NCBI RefSeq assembly: GCF_033547095.1
Contig: NZ_CP137852.1
Location: 2,721,501-2,785,500, forward strand
Length of the DNA stretch: 64,000 nucleotides
From: Sediminicoccus rosea
Lineage (GTDB): Bacteria; Pseudomonadota; Alphaproteobacteria; Acetobacterales; Acetobacteraceae
Direction: 5' to 3'
Part shown: positions 51,822 to 60,953 of the stretch, in pieces
How the letters are laid out: each line of letters opens with the position of its first letter
Numbering within the stretch: position 1 is the first letter of the stretch
Notes under the pieces: generated by a model
Told to the model about the DNA's origin: nothing
What the model saw: the letters and a program-made list of their open reading frames with translations, nothing else
The model's database searches: none
Translations under genes and position numbers: made by a program

Positions 51822-51848
51822 GCCGTGGTTCGAACCCCACTTGCCCGA
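51822..51848 (+). repeat. Degenerate tRNA-Ser-like 3' fragment
   Basis: CCGTGGTTCGAACCCCAC followed by TTGCCCGA resembles the tRNA-Ser T-arm and acceptor (CCGTGGGTTCGAATCCCAC, then CCTGTCCG), with one missing base and several changes. It is not foldable as a full tRNA. It may be an older integration scar. Confidence 0.35.
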
Positions 51849-51895
51849 AATCCGTACTGCGAGAGCGAACACTTCGGTACGGCCGGTCGGGCGGA

Positions 51896-52813
51896 TCACT
51901 CCTCCTCCGAGAAAAAATCTTCGTCGAGACGCTTGAACTCAACGGTTCGGCTGATTCGCACCCCGACACCGTGCTCGACCATCAGTTCGGTTAAGCGCTT
52001 CCCGTTGATCAGCACCACGCGCTGCGGGATCCTCGATGCAAAGTCGATGGCCTGGGCCGAGAACGCGGAGGTCGTCACAAAGACCCCCTTCGAGGCGCCG
52101 AGGCCGACGAGGCTACCGGTAAATGCCTGGATCTCCGGCCGCCCGATGGTGCTGCCAGGCGCGTGCCGCTTGGCCTGCACATAGACCCGATCGAGACCGA
52201 GGACGTCCTCATTGATCACGCCATCGACGCCGCCATCACCGGACTTGCCGAGCTGCTCCGCAGCATTCAGACGCGATCCCCCGTAGCCCATGGCCACCAG
52301 AAGTTCGACGATCAATTGCTCAAAGAAGGCAGGGCTATTCTGCAGGATTCTTCCCAAGAGTTCATCGCGCAGTGCCGCCTGAAGGGCTTTATGGGCAGCG
52401 TCAACGACTTCTTCGGGTGTCGCGACCGGTGGCTCCACCTCCATGACCGGATGGGCGGCACCGGCTTCCTCCTCGCCGCGGTAGAAGTCGCGGAAGGCCG
52501 GGATTGCCAGTAGGTATTTCGTATTGAGCTCTGGCGGCGGGCTGGCGAGCACTTTTCTGCCCGCATCGGTAATCACAAAGCGGCCCCGCTTTGGGCTTTC
52601 GAGCAAACCTGCCTTGGTCAGATAAAATTTGGCCCAGTGCAGCCGGTTGTGCAGGATCCGCTGCTTTCCGCTGGGGAGCATTTGCTCGCGTTCTTCGGCG
52701 GTGAGACCAAAGCGCTGTCCAATCTCGTCGGCTGCCAAAGGAACCGAGGACTCACCCTTCGCGCCGATCTCGAGAACCGGCAGCATGAGGGATTGGTAAT
52801 CAGGCATCGCCAT
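51896..52813 (-). CDS. mrr: Mrr-family restriction endonuclease
   Basis: A 305-residue protein with the Mrr architecture: an N-terminal winged-helix (Mrr_N; LHNRLHWAKFYLTKAGLLESPKRGRFVITDAG, about 54-85) and a C-terminal PD-(D/E)xK domain. Catalytic residues are visible in FEQLIVELLVAMGY (Glu165 region), GDGGVDG (Asp193/Asp197) and QAK (213-215). Mrr-type enzymes cleave modified DNA. The start at 52813 is the first ATG; a second ATG two codons later is possible. It begins 4 bases after the PLD-like stop. Confidence 0.92.
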   Translation of the reverse strand: MAMPDYQSLMLPVLEIGAKGESSVPLAADEIGQRFGLTAEEREQMLPSGKQRILHNRLHWAKFYLTKAGLLESPKRGRFVITDAGRKVLASPPPELNTKYLLAIPAFRDFYRGEEEAGAAHPVMEVEPPVATPEEVVDAAHKALQAALRDELLGRILQNSPAFFEQLIVELLVAMGYGGSRLNAAEQLGKSGDGGVDGVINEDVLGLDRVYVQAKRHAPGSTIGRPEIQAFTGSLVGLGASKGVFVTTSAFSAQAIDFASRIPQRVVLINGKRLTELMVEHGVGVRISRTVEFKRLDEDFFSEEE

Positions 52814-52817
52814 CGTT

Positions 52818-54119
52818 TCAGTCCCCCGGCGGCCGGCCGGTCCCTGCGCGTTCAGTACCCCGCTGACCGCCGCGGCGGCGGCGCCACGAAAACACAATGA
52901 ACGATCCTGATGAAGGGTCAGCGTCCCACAACACCAACTGGTTTGCCTCCTGTGCGGCGGGGCCGACACGCTGGAGCCCCTGGACGCGCAGCCACCGCTG
53001 CCCTACCCGCGGCAAGAGATCAGCTGGCACAGTGACTTCCTGCCCCCCGTCGATGCGTGAAGGGACCAGAGCATCGTCATAGACCGGCGCCCACTCGGCT
53101 TTTCCTCGGTCGAACAGATACTCAAATGCACCGGGGATACTGCCTTGGACACGAACGCTGACCTGCTGCATTCCAGGTGCCGGCCTTGGGCGAAACGGCC
53201 GCGTCGCGGGCTTGAGATCAGGCTGCCTGCGATTGTCGATGTGGAAATCTGCAAGGAGCTCAACTCCGCCGCGCTCCATCTGTAGCCCGTCAATCACGCA
53301 GACGAGCTTCGCTTTGGCAGAGTCAAGCTGAAGCAATGCCACAGCCGGCGTAGCGGGTAACGGGTCGAAGACGTAGATGTGCACCTCGGGTCGAAGGGAG
53401 TTGAACTCCATGAGTGCCTTCGACATTTCAAAGTAAATAACGTCGCCAATTTTCGGCAGTGGTCCCGATGCGCGGGCCGCGAGGACAACGATGGTCTGCT
53501 TGTTCTCCGTATCGGAGGGCGGACGTCCAATCTCGACCTTCAGTCCCTCGACGTACTGTGTGGTCCACCAAGCGTAGGCTTCCTTCAAATCGCTATCGTA
53601 CGCGGTGGCCTGGGCAACGCACTCGGCGATATGGCGCCGGAGCGCGACAAATTCCGGTTCATCGACGCCGCCCTCGATCAGCACCCCAGCCTCGCCGTTC
53701 AAACCGAGCAGAGCGAAGCCAGTCAGATTGTGTGAGCCAACGAACGCCGACGCCGTGCCGTCAGCCATCTCCAAAAGATAGACCTTGCTGTGCAGCATGG
53801 GGCGGTAGCGGTGGAAGGGATTGTCCCTGCCTCCGCTCGGTCCACTGAACCCGAGATGCACATGCAACCGGTCTGGCGGCACTCCCGCATCCAGGAGGCC
53901 ATCAAAAGCCTGGAAGGCCTGGTAGGTGCCTGCACCGATGACCAGTGCGGTCAGTTTGCCAGGACCCCTATGAAGGGGTTCAGCGATGGCCTCGATTCCC
54001 GCCGAAGTCATGAAGCCCGCTACCAGGGAAGCTGACCGACAGCGGGTGAGTCGGTCGCGCAGGAGCGAGGCGATTTCGTGCTGCGGCTGATCGAACAGAA
54101 TCTGGACGGTGACGGTCAT
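52818..54119 (-). CDS. Phospholipase-D-like nuclease-type protein
   Basis: A 433-residue PLD-fold protein. A single HKD-type motif is at HSKVYLLEMADG (H110, K112) with GSHNLTGFAL at 128-137. One motif only, so activity would need a dimer or a second site. N-terminal 150 residues form the PLDc domain; the C-terminal half (about 250-430) is of unknown fold. The start overlaps the hsdR stop by 4 bases. PLD-fold proteins in defence loci often act as nucleases or phospholipases, but the activity here is inference. Confidence 0.82.
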   Translation of the reverse strand: MTVTVQILFDQPQHEIASLLRDRLTRCRSASLVAGFMTSAGIEAIAEPLHRGPGKLTALVIGAGTYQAFQAFDGLLDAGVPPDRLHVHLGFSGPSGGRDNPFHRYRPMLHSKVYLLEMADGTASAFVGSHNLTGFALLGLNGEAGVLIEGGVDEPEFVALRRHIAECVAQATAYDSDLKEAYAWWTTQYVEGLKVEIGRPPSDTENKQTIVVLAARASGPLPKIGDVIYFEMSKALMEFNSLRPEVHIYVFDPLPATPAVALLQLDSAKAKLVCVIDGLQMERGGVELLADFHIDNRRQPDLKPATRPFRPRPAPGMQQVSVRVQGSIPGAFEYLFDRGKAEWAPVYDDALVPSRIDGGQEVTVPADLLPRVGQRWLRVQGLQRVGPAAQEANQLVLWDADPSSGSFIVFSWRRRRGGQRGTERAGTGRPPGD

Positions 54120-57100
54120 GCTGCGGGCGGCGTCCGATTCTGAGCCCGTTTAGCAGCCGTGAACAGCCGCTCTTGCAGCCACGCCTTGAACGACTTGTCC
54201 GTATTGTAGAGTGCATACAGATCCGTGTGATCGGCTAGGCTGCCTAGCAGCTCATCATCGACGGCCCGGTCGTGTTCGATGCGCGCGTTCTGATTGTCGC
54301 TATTCCGCAGCGCATTTTGCACTCGCCCGTTTGCGCCAATCTTTTCTGGCAACTCCTCAAACAGGAACCGGGTGACACGGTCTTGGTCCCGAAACTCCGT
54401 GGCGCCGAAGCGTTCATTGAAGTCACGAATCACGCTGCTGAGTTGGTCGACATCTGGCTCCGGGCGGCCGCCCGCGGCACCCGTGGGAACGGGCTCGATC
54501 TCCGCATCGGCGTCTGCCAAGGCGATCTGCATGGCCGCCTCGATTTCGACCCGATAGCTGTCCATGTCGATCGTTTGGAGCACGTCGACCGGCGTTTCGT
54601 TGCTCGTGGGACTTGGCAACTTCGGGATCAGTAGCTTTAGGAAAGTCGATAGCTTCTCCCATTCGGGCACGGCATACGGCAGGATCGCGCCGAGGAAGGC
54701 ATAGGTCCGAACGAACGCCTTGGCCGCACCCTTGAACGCAATCTGGTCGTCTTCCGGAAGCCCTTCGTAGTGCGCTGAGCATGCATCGAGGATGGGGTCC
54801 ACCTGGTCGCGGGGCGCCGCTTGCAGGAACAGTGCGACTAGGGCCTCGACGTCGGCGTCAGTGTAGACGCCTGCCTCGTCGAGACCACGTTTCAGGTCGT
54901 GAAGCTTGTTGGGATCGGTCTCGCCCGAGAGGATTGTCGTTCGATAAAAGTCCGAAAACGCGGCTTCGATGACGGCGGCATCATTGCGAAAGTCCAGCAC
55001 GACCGGCTCGGTCTTCCCCGGCCGAGAGCGGTTGAGCCGTGACAACGCCTGCACCGCTTTGACGCCGGCAAGCGTCTTGTCGATGTACATCGCGAACAGT
55101 TTAGGCTGATCAAACCCGGTCAGATATTTGTCCGCGACGACCAGGAATCGATAGGGGTCGGCGTCGAACTTTTCCTCCAGATCGCTGCTCGGAAATCCGT
55201 TAAACGACGCCTCCGTACGCTGCTGGCCTGCGTCATCGACGCTTCCGGAAAATGCGATGATCGCCTTGTAGGGTGAGCCGCGCTTAGCAAGAGCTGCGTT
55301 GATCGCCCGCCAATAATCGATCGCCCGCTCGATGCCGTCTGCAGCCATCATTGCGCGTGCTTCGCCGCCGACCTTACGCCGGGCAATCACTTGGTCGAGG
55401 AAGTGATCGACGACGATTCCGGCCTTCGTGGCGACCGCGTGGTCATGCCCTTCGACGTAGTGGCGCAAGGCTTTCAGCGTGCGGGACACATCGACTTCGG
55501 GGTCATCAGCCGCCGTCTTGGCGAGGCGGTAATAGCTTGATACCGGCGTGTAGTGCTTCAGAACGTCGAGAATGAACTCCTCCTCGATGGCCTGCTTCAT
55601 CGAGTAGAGGTGGAACGGGCGACGTTTCACCACCCCGTCCGCCTCATAGCGCTCGCCGAACAGCTCCAGGGTCTTGTTCTTCGGCGTCGCGGTGAAAGCG
55701 AAGTAGCTGGCGTTGTCCAGCATACGTCGGCCTTCGATGATGGCGAGGATGCGGTCCTCGGTCGTCATCTCGTCGTCCGCGGCGCTGCCGCCAAGTGCCG
55801 TGTTCAGCGCCCCGGCCGAACGCCCGCCCTGACTGGAATGTGCCTCGTCGATCACGATGGCGAAGCGGCGACCGCGATGGGTGCTGCCGATATCGTCCAG
55901 GATGAAGGGAAACTTCTGCACCGTCGTGACGACGATCTTCTTGCCGCTTTCGATGAAGGTGCGGAGGTCGCCGGATCGCTCGGCATGGCCCATCAGGCGT
56001 GCGGTCTGCGCAAAGCCACCGATGGTATCCTTCAGGTTCTTATCGAGCACCTGGCGGTCGGTCACCACGATGACGGTATCGAAAACCGACGCGCCTGCGC
56101 GCTCCAGCCCGACAAGCTTGTGCACAGTCCAAGCAATGGAGTTGGATTTGCCGGAGCCGGCAGAATGCTGGATCAGGTAGCGCCTGCCTGGGCCGTGTTC
56201 GGTGGCGTTAGCGCAAAGCGCCCGAACGACATCGAGCTGGTGGTAGCGAGGAAAAATCGGCTTACGTGCGGTGACCCGCCCGCGAGCGTCCCGCTCCTCG
56301 ATGATTCCAGCGAAGTTCTCGATGATATCGGCGAGACTGCGCTTGGCCAGCACCTGGCGCCAAAGGTAATCGGTCTTGATGCCCCCGGGATTGGGCGGGT
56401 TTCCAGCGCCGTCGTTCCATCCGCGATTGAACGGCAGGAACCAGCTTTTCTGGCCGGCGAGGTGGCTGCACATCCGCACCTCGCGGTCATCGACTGCGAA
56501 GTGAACCGCGCAACGGCCGGAACGGAAAATGAGCTCCCTGGGGTCACGGTCCGTCTTGTACTGCGCCTCGGCGTGGGCGACGGACTGGCCGGTCAAGCTG
56601 TTCTTCAGCTCGAAGGTGGCAAGCGGCACGCCGTTGACGAACAGGCCCAGGTCGAGCGCGCGTCGCGCAGTATCCTGCGAGTAGCCGAGTTGCCGCGTGA
56701 CAGAGAAGCGATTGGCGGCAAAGCGCGTCTCGGCCTGTGAGTTGCCGGGTGAAGGAAGCGGGAAATAGAGCGTCACCGCGTGCGCGCCATGGCGGACGCC
56801 GGAGCGGAGGACGTCGATGACACCGCGATTGGTGATCTCGTCGCGGATCCGGGCGAGAAAGCCGCGGCGTTGGGGGCCGTCGGAGTCCAGCGAGAGCGTG
56901 CCGACCAACTCGGGCTGGGTAGCGCGGAGGAAGGCGATCAGCTGGACGAGATCGAGCGCGTGGACGCGGTCGTAGTCGTCGCGATGGCCTTCGATATAGC
57001 AATCAGGGGCAGCAGAGGGTGCCCGCCCGTCCGTGACGTCGGGCCTTGCGTGCACGATAGGCACCCCCGTGCCGGTCAGTGCGGCGACAATCAGCGCCTC

Positions 57101-57133
57101 CAGTCCGCCCTCACTCACATCAGTCGACCGCAT
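54116..57133 (-). CDS. hsdR: Type I restriction enzyme R subunit
   Basis: A 1005-residue HsdR. The nuclease core is at the N-terminus: VNGVPLATFELKN (E175-x-K177). The helicase has Walker A AGSGKS at 325-330, DEAH at 429-432, FAFTATP (motif III) and later QALSRLNRSRPGK (motif VI). It translocates DNA and cuts far from the site when the target is unmethylated. The ATG at 57133 has GGAGG 9 bases upstream; it overlaps hsdS by 14 bases. Another ATG at 57142 is possible. Confidence 0.95.
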   Translation of the reverse strand: MRSTDVSEGGLEALIVAALTGTGVPIVHARPDVTDGRAPSAAPDCYIEGHRDDYDRVHALDLVQLIAFLRATQPELVGTLSLDSDGPQRRGFLARIRDEITNRGVIDVLRSGVRHGAHAVTLYFPLPSPGNSQAETRFAANRFSVTRQLGYSQDTARRALDLGLFVNGVPLATFELKNSLTGQSVAHAEAQYKTDRDPRELIFRSGRCAVHFAVDDREVRMCSHLAGQKSWFLPFNRGWNDGAGNPPNPGGIKTDYLWRQVLAKRSLADIIENFAGIIEERDARGRVTARKPIFPRYHQLDVVRALCANATEHGPGRRYLIQHSAGSGKSNSIAWTVHKLVGLERAGASVFDTVIVVTDRQVLDKNLKDTIGGFAQTARLMGHAERSGDLRTFIESGKKIVVTTVQKFPFILDDIGSTHRGRRFAIVIDEAHSSQGGRSAGALNTALGGSAADDEMTTEDRILAIIEGRRMLDNASYFAFTATPKNKTLELFGERYEADGVVKRRPFHLYSMKQAIEEEFILDVLKHYTPVSSYYRLAKTAADDPEVDVSRTLKALRHYVEGHDHAVATKAGIVVDHFLDQVIARRKVGGEARAMMAADGIERAIDYWRAINAALAKRGSPYKAIIAFSGSVDDAGQQRTEASFNGFPSSDLEEKFDADPYRFLVVADKYLTGFDQPKLFAMYIDKTLAGVKAVQALSRLNRSRPGKTEPVVLDFRNDAAVIEAAFSDFYRTTILSGETDPNKLHDLKRGLDEAGVYTDADVEALVALFLQAAPRDQVDPILDACSAHYEGLPEDDQIAFKGAAKAFVRTYAFLGAILPYAVPEWEKLSTFLKLLIPKLPSPTSNETPVDVLQTIDMDSYRVEIEAAMQIALADADAEIEPVPTGAAGGRPEPDVDQLSSVIRDFNERFGATEFRDQDRVTRFLFEELPEKIGANGRVQNALRNSDNQNARIEHDRAVDDELLGSLADHTDLYALYNTDKSFKAWLQERLFTAAKRAQNRTPPAA

Positions 57134-58496
57134 CGAGCGCATCCTCCAGTTCTTCGGCGCCGGTCGCGGCGTCATGGGACAGGTCACCTTCGACGATGGG
57201 TATGACGGCGTTGCGCACATCGAGCTGTCCCGTCACGACGGCGGCAATCAGGCTGTCGCGGTATTCGACGATGAGGTCGATTTCTCGTACGACCTTATCT
57301 TTGGCCGCATCGATCGACCTCAATTCTTCATTGAGCATACGACAAATATCGCCCTGCTCCACTCGCGCTGGTAAAGGAATTACGGCGGTCCCTATTTCGT
57401 TCTTTCCGATGCCGTACCGCGTGATACCGGTAGCGGTCTTGTGGAACTGCCATGTTGTGGGTGCAGCTAGCAGAGCAAAATAAAGATAATCACCGGAGAT
57501 ATGCTCTGTGTTTGGTCGAAGGATCGCTAGATGATATCCGCAAACAGCGTTAGGGATATCATCAGTCACGAGGCATGGAACGCAGATGTCCTTCCAATCC
57601 TCGGAATCCTTAGTTACTAGAACGTCACCAGCCTTCAGCGAGTAGCTGGCATACTCAGATTCTGTTACAGAACCTTCGCGAAATGGCGTGGCAGGTCCGA
57701 CACTGTCATTTTTGTACACGTCGACATAGTGGCAAACGCGGACTTGCCGTTCATGCTCGTAGGTATGCTTGTCGACGCTGCTGAACGATACGCTCGCAAG
57801 CCGCTTAATGGCACGCAATGGCCAATCCGAGTTGCAAGGGGTTGGAGAAAGCCCCGCGTCGCCGAATGCGTAGAGACGGCTCGTGATAATCGAGCGCTTT
57901 CGCTCAATCAGCGCGGCAATGATGCGGCGCTTACCGGCGATGAGGCGCTGGACCTGAGTGGTGTAGGCGTCGAGGTAATCGGCAATCCGCTCTTGCTCTT
58001 CGGGAGGGGGGGCGGGCGACAGCATTGGCTTGAAATACTGCCAATAGAGCCGATTACGATCGGGGACTATCCCCCGGGAGGCGAAATCGACCTCGCGCAT
58101 GTAGGCGGATGTGCGGAACAAATAAGTGTAGAAGCGTGAATCGACGCCATCGAATGGCTTCGCAACGACATAGGCGGGACTGATCAACCCGTCGCAGGGC
58201 GCAATACCCACGGCGCCCTGCCACATCCGCATGATGTTGTAGGCGATATCGCCTTGGGCCGCGCGCTTGTACTTGGCGCGGTCCGCCATCTGCTGCTTGC
58301 GTCCGCCCTCCATGTCACGAATGCGAACTCCTGTCCGCAGTGAGACTTCCAGAATGGGCAGATCGGGAAAGCCTGTCTCGTTGCGCTCGGCAAAAAGGCG
58401 TCCGTTACGCACCACCTCCCAGTGCGTCGGCACCCGCGGAAGCCAGTCGACGCCACTGTCCCGATACTGGGAGTATGGCCTCAGCGCCGTGCTCAT
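57120..58496 (-). CDS. hsdS: Type I restriction-modification specificity subunit
   Basis: A 458-residue HsdS with two target recognition domains separated by conserved coiled-coil regions: PPPEEQERIADYLDAYTTQ at about 163-181 and PARVEQGDICRMLNEELRSID near 375-395. Each TRD reads half of a split recognition sequence; the target cannot be read from the protein. Start overlaps the hsdM stop by 4 bases (ATGA). The C-terminus is acidic and overlaps the hsdR start. Confidence 0.95.
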   Translation of the reverse strand: MSTALRPYSQYRDSGVDWLPRVPTHWEVVRNGRLFAERNETGFPDLPILEVSLRTGVRIRDMEGGRKQQMADRAKYKRAAQGDIAYNIMRMWQGAVGIAPCDGLISPAYVVAKPFDGVDSRFYTYLFRTSAYMREVDFASRGIVPDRNRLYWQYFKPMLSPAPPPEEQERIADYLDAYTTQVQRLIAGKRRIIAALIERKRSIITSRLYAFGDAGLSPTPCNSDWPLRAIKRLASVSFSSVDKHTYEHERQVRVCHYVDVYKNDSVGPATPFREGSVTESEYASYSLKAGDVLVTKDSEDWKDICVPCLVTDDIPNAVCGYHLAILRPNTEHISGDYLYFALLAAPTTWQFHKTATGITRYGIGKNEIGTAVIPLPARVEQGDICRMLNEELRSIDAAKDKVVREIDLIVEYRDSLIAAVVTGQLDVRNAVIPIVEGDLSHDAATGAEELEDALDAVD

Positions 58497-60859
58497 GCCT
58501 CAGCCTCGACAAGCACGACGTCGAGAAGTGCCTGAGTCTGGCGTTCCAACGCGTCGATCTCGGCCTTGATCTCGGCGAGCGGGCGCGGAGGCTTAGGCTT
58601 ATAGAAGTGCCGCGCGAACGAGATTTCATAGCCGATTTTCGTCTTGTCACGGTCGATCCAGGCGTCAGCTGCATGGGGCAGCACTTCGCGCTTGAAGAAC
58701 GCCTCGATGCCGCCGGCCTCGTCGAACGCCACGATCTCGGTATCCGACAGCGCCTTGTCCGGCTCGTAGGCTACCACCGCCGGCTTGCCTTTCATGGTGA
58801 CCGCGAAGAGCCCGCCGTGCGGATCGGCGGCCTTCTTCGATACCGATTTGACGATCGGCTTGGCATCTGCGGCACGCCAGCTCATCGCCCGCGCGATCAG
58901 CCGCGCCTCAGCGGGCTTCAGCGCGAGCTTTTCTGCCTTGATCACAGCGGCAAGCTTCGCTTCGAACGCGGCAAAATCGTCATGCTCGGCCTGGCCAATA
59001 AGTGCCATCAGCCGCTCCGCAGCGCGGTGCAGGCGACGATCACGTGCCCAGGTGCCAGCGTCGAGTAGCTTCTTGATGGTCTTGCGCGGCAGCTTCGGCG
59101 TGGCGTCCTCGGTCTCGGCAGCTGCGTCCTCGCCGTCCGCGCTCGCCTCTTCCTCACCCTCGGCGGCCTCCTCGCCTTCCGGCTCAGGCGGGTCAAGATG
59201 CGCCTTCAGCCGCTCAGCGACGCTGGCGAAATCGTCAAACAGCGCATCGCCGAACTCGGCATGGAGCGCCTCGCGCAGAGCGCGGTGCCCGCTCTGGAAG
59301 CGCAGCGCGTCCACCGCCTCCCGCGTGAAGCGCGAGCGGAGCCGCAGCGGGCGCTCGACGACGATTTTCCAGTAGCCGAAGGACGAGTTGGGCAGCACGA
59401 TCGACGTGTCGCTCGTCTCCATCGTCTCATAGGCATCGAGCACGGCTTGGATGTGCTCGGCGGTCATCTCGCAATTGCGCTTGCCCAGATTCCGACGGAG
59501 CGGTCGGAACCACTTGGTCGCGTCGATGAGCTGCACCTTGCCCTTACGGGCCTCAGCCTTGCGGTTACTCAATACCCAGACATAGGTGGCGATGCCGGTG
59601 TTGTAGAAAATATTGAGCGGCAAGGCGACGATCGCCTCGAGCCAGTCGTTCTCGATGATCCAGCGGCGGACATTGCTCTCGCCTGAACCGGCCTCACCCG
59701 TGAACAGGGCCGATCCGTTGTGAACGTCGGCAATGCGCGATCCGAGCGGGGTGTCCTTCATCTTGGACAGCTTGTTGACGAGGAAGAGGAGCTGGCCGTC
59801 CGACACGCGCGGCAACAGGCGCAGCCGATCGTCTTCGTTGGCCAGCCCCTCATGTTCGACCACAAAGCGGGGATCGTTCGCGGCGGCCTTGCCGCCCATG
59901 TCCGCAAGGTCGATCTTCCAGGTTGTCCCGAACGGGGGATTGGCCATCATGAAGTCGAACTTCAGCCCGTTTCGGCCGTGGACATCGGCGGACAGGGTCG
60001 AGCCGAAGGCGATGTTGCGGGCTTCTTCGCCCTCGCCTTTCAGCAGGAGGTCGGCCTTGCAGATGGCGTAGGTCTCGGGGTTCAGTTCTTGGCCATAGAG
60101 GTGGATTTCAGTCTTCTTCCCCTCCTTGCGGGCGAGCTCGCGCAGCTTGGCTTCGCCGACCGTCAACATGCCACCGGTGCCGCAGGCGTCATCATAGAGA
60201 AGATAGGTGCCGTCGCCGATGCGATCCTTAGCGGGGCGGAACACCAGCTCCGCCATCATCTCCACGATGTCGCGTGGCGTGAACTGTTCACCGGCGCCCT
60301 GGTTGTAATCTTCGTTGAAGCGACGGAGCAGCTCCTCGAAGATCGTGCCCATGGTGTGGTTGTCGAGGCCGGGCAGACGCACTCGGCCCTGATCGTCTCG
60401 GACCGGCGTTGGGGCGAGATTGATCCGCTCATCGCAGAATTTCTCGATCAACGCATGAAGGCGATTATGCTCGGCAAGCCGCCCGAGCTCCTCGCGAAAC
60501 TTGAAGCGCGCGAGGACTTCCCGGACGTTTTCGGAGAAGCCGTCCAGATAGGCCTCGAAGTCGGCCTTCTGTGTCTCGGGGTTGGGTCGGGCCAGAAGCT
60601 GGCGCAGGGTGAAGGGCGAGCGATTGTGAAAAGCTTGACCGGCCGCACGATCGAGTGCGGGACCCTGTGCGGCTTCCGGAACGCCGGCTGCGTCGAGCTC
60701 TGCTTTTCGTGCCAGGACGGCGGCGCGGGTGGGTTCGAGCACCGCGTCCAAGCGCCGGATGACCGTCATCGGCAGGATGATGTCGCGATACTTGGTGCGG
60801 TCGTAAACATGATGGAGCACGTCATCCGCGATGCTCCAAATGAAGCCGTTGATGTTCAT
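58493..60859 (-). CDS. hsdM: Type I restriction-modification methyltransferase subunit
   Basis: A 788-residue N6-adenine methyltransferase. Motif I is DACGTGGM at 224-231 and motif IV is NPPF at 307-310, both intact. The N-terminal HsdM helical domain starts INGFIWSIADDVLHHVYDRTKYRDIILPM. It has a long C-terminal extension of about 250 residues containing an acidic glutamate-rich stretch (near 610-650), longer than typical HsdM (about 500). The ATG at 60859 starts the conserved N-terminus. hsdS overlaps its stop by 4 bases. Confidence 0.95.
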   Translation of the reverse strand: MNINGFIWSIADDVLHHVYDRTKYRDIILPMTVIRRLDAVLEPTRAAVLARKAELDAAGVPEAAQGPALDRAAGQAFHNRSPFTLRQLLARPNPETQKADFEAYLDGFSENVREVLARFKFREELGRLAEHNRLHALIEKFCDERINLAPTPVRDDQGRVRLPGLDNHTMGTIFEELLRRFNEDYNQGAGEQFTPRDIVEMMAELVFRPAKDRIGDGTYLLYDDACGTGGMLTVGEAKLRELARKEGKKTEIHLYGQELNPETYAICKADLLLKGEGEEARNIAFGSTLSADVHGRNGLKFDFMMANPPFGTTWKIDLADMGGKAAANDPRFVVEHEGLANEDDRLRLLPRVSDGQLLFLVNKLSKMKDTPLGSRIADVHNGSALFTGEAGSGESNVRRWIIENDWLEAIVALPLNIFYNTGIATYVWVLSNRKAEARKGKVQLIDATKWFRPLRRNLGKRNCEMTAEHIQAVLDAYETMETSDTSIVLPNSSFGYWKIVVERPLRLRSRFTREAVDALRFQSGHRALREALHAEFGDALFDDFASVAERLKAHLDPPEPEGEEAAEGEEEASADGEDAAAETEDATPKLPRKTIKKLLDAGTWARDRRLHRAAERLMALIGQAEHDDFAAFEAKLAAVIKAEKLALKPAEARLIARAMSWRAADAKPIVKSVSKKAADPHGGLFAVTMKGKPAVVAYEPDKALSDTEIVAFDEAGGIEAFFKREVLPHAADAWIDRDKTKIGYEISFARHFYKPKPPRPLAEIKAEIDALERQTQALLDVVLVEAEA

Positions 60860-60953
60860 GCCGCCATCTCGCAATGAATCAGGCCGTTGATAGGACTCTC
60901 GTATCCCACTGCATACCGATCGCTGAATTTTCCCATGGTGAGCTTGAGCACGG

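Larger units (their letters stand above)
51444..51895. other. Gene-free stretch around attR
   Basis: No gene is supported here. The stretch holds the right arm repeat (51513-51528), attR (51591-51607), a hairpin (51728-51752) and a tRNA-Ser-like fragment (51822-51848). Base composition falls from the element level to a lower G+C in the RM operon to the right. Confidence 0.7.

Noticed and set aside
51822-51848. A functional second tRNA gene
   Set aside because: Only a T-arm-like piece is present; one base is missing, the stem is imperfect and there is no D-arm or anticodon arm upstream.
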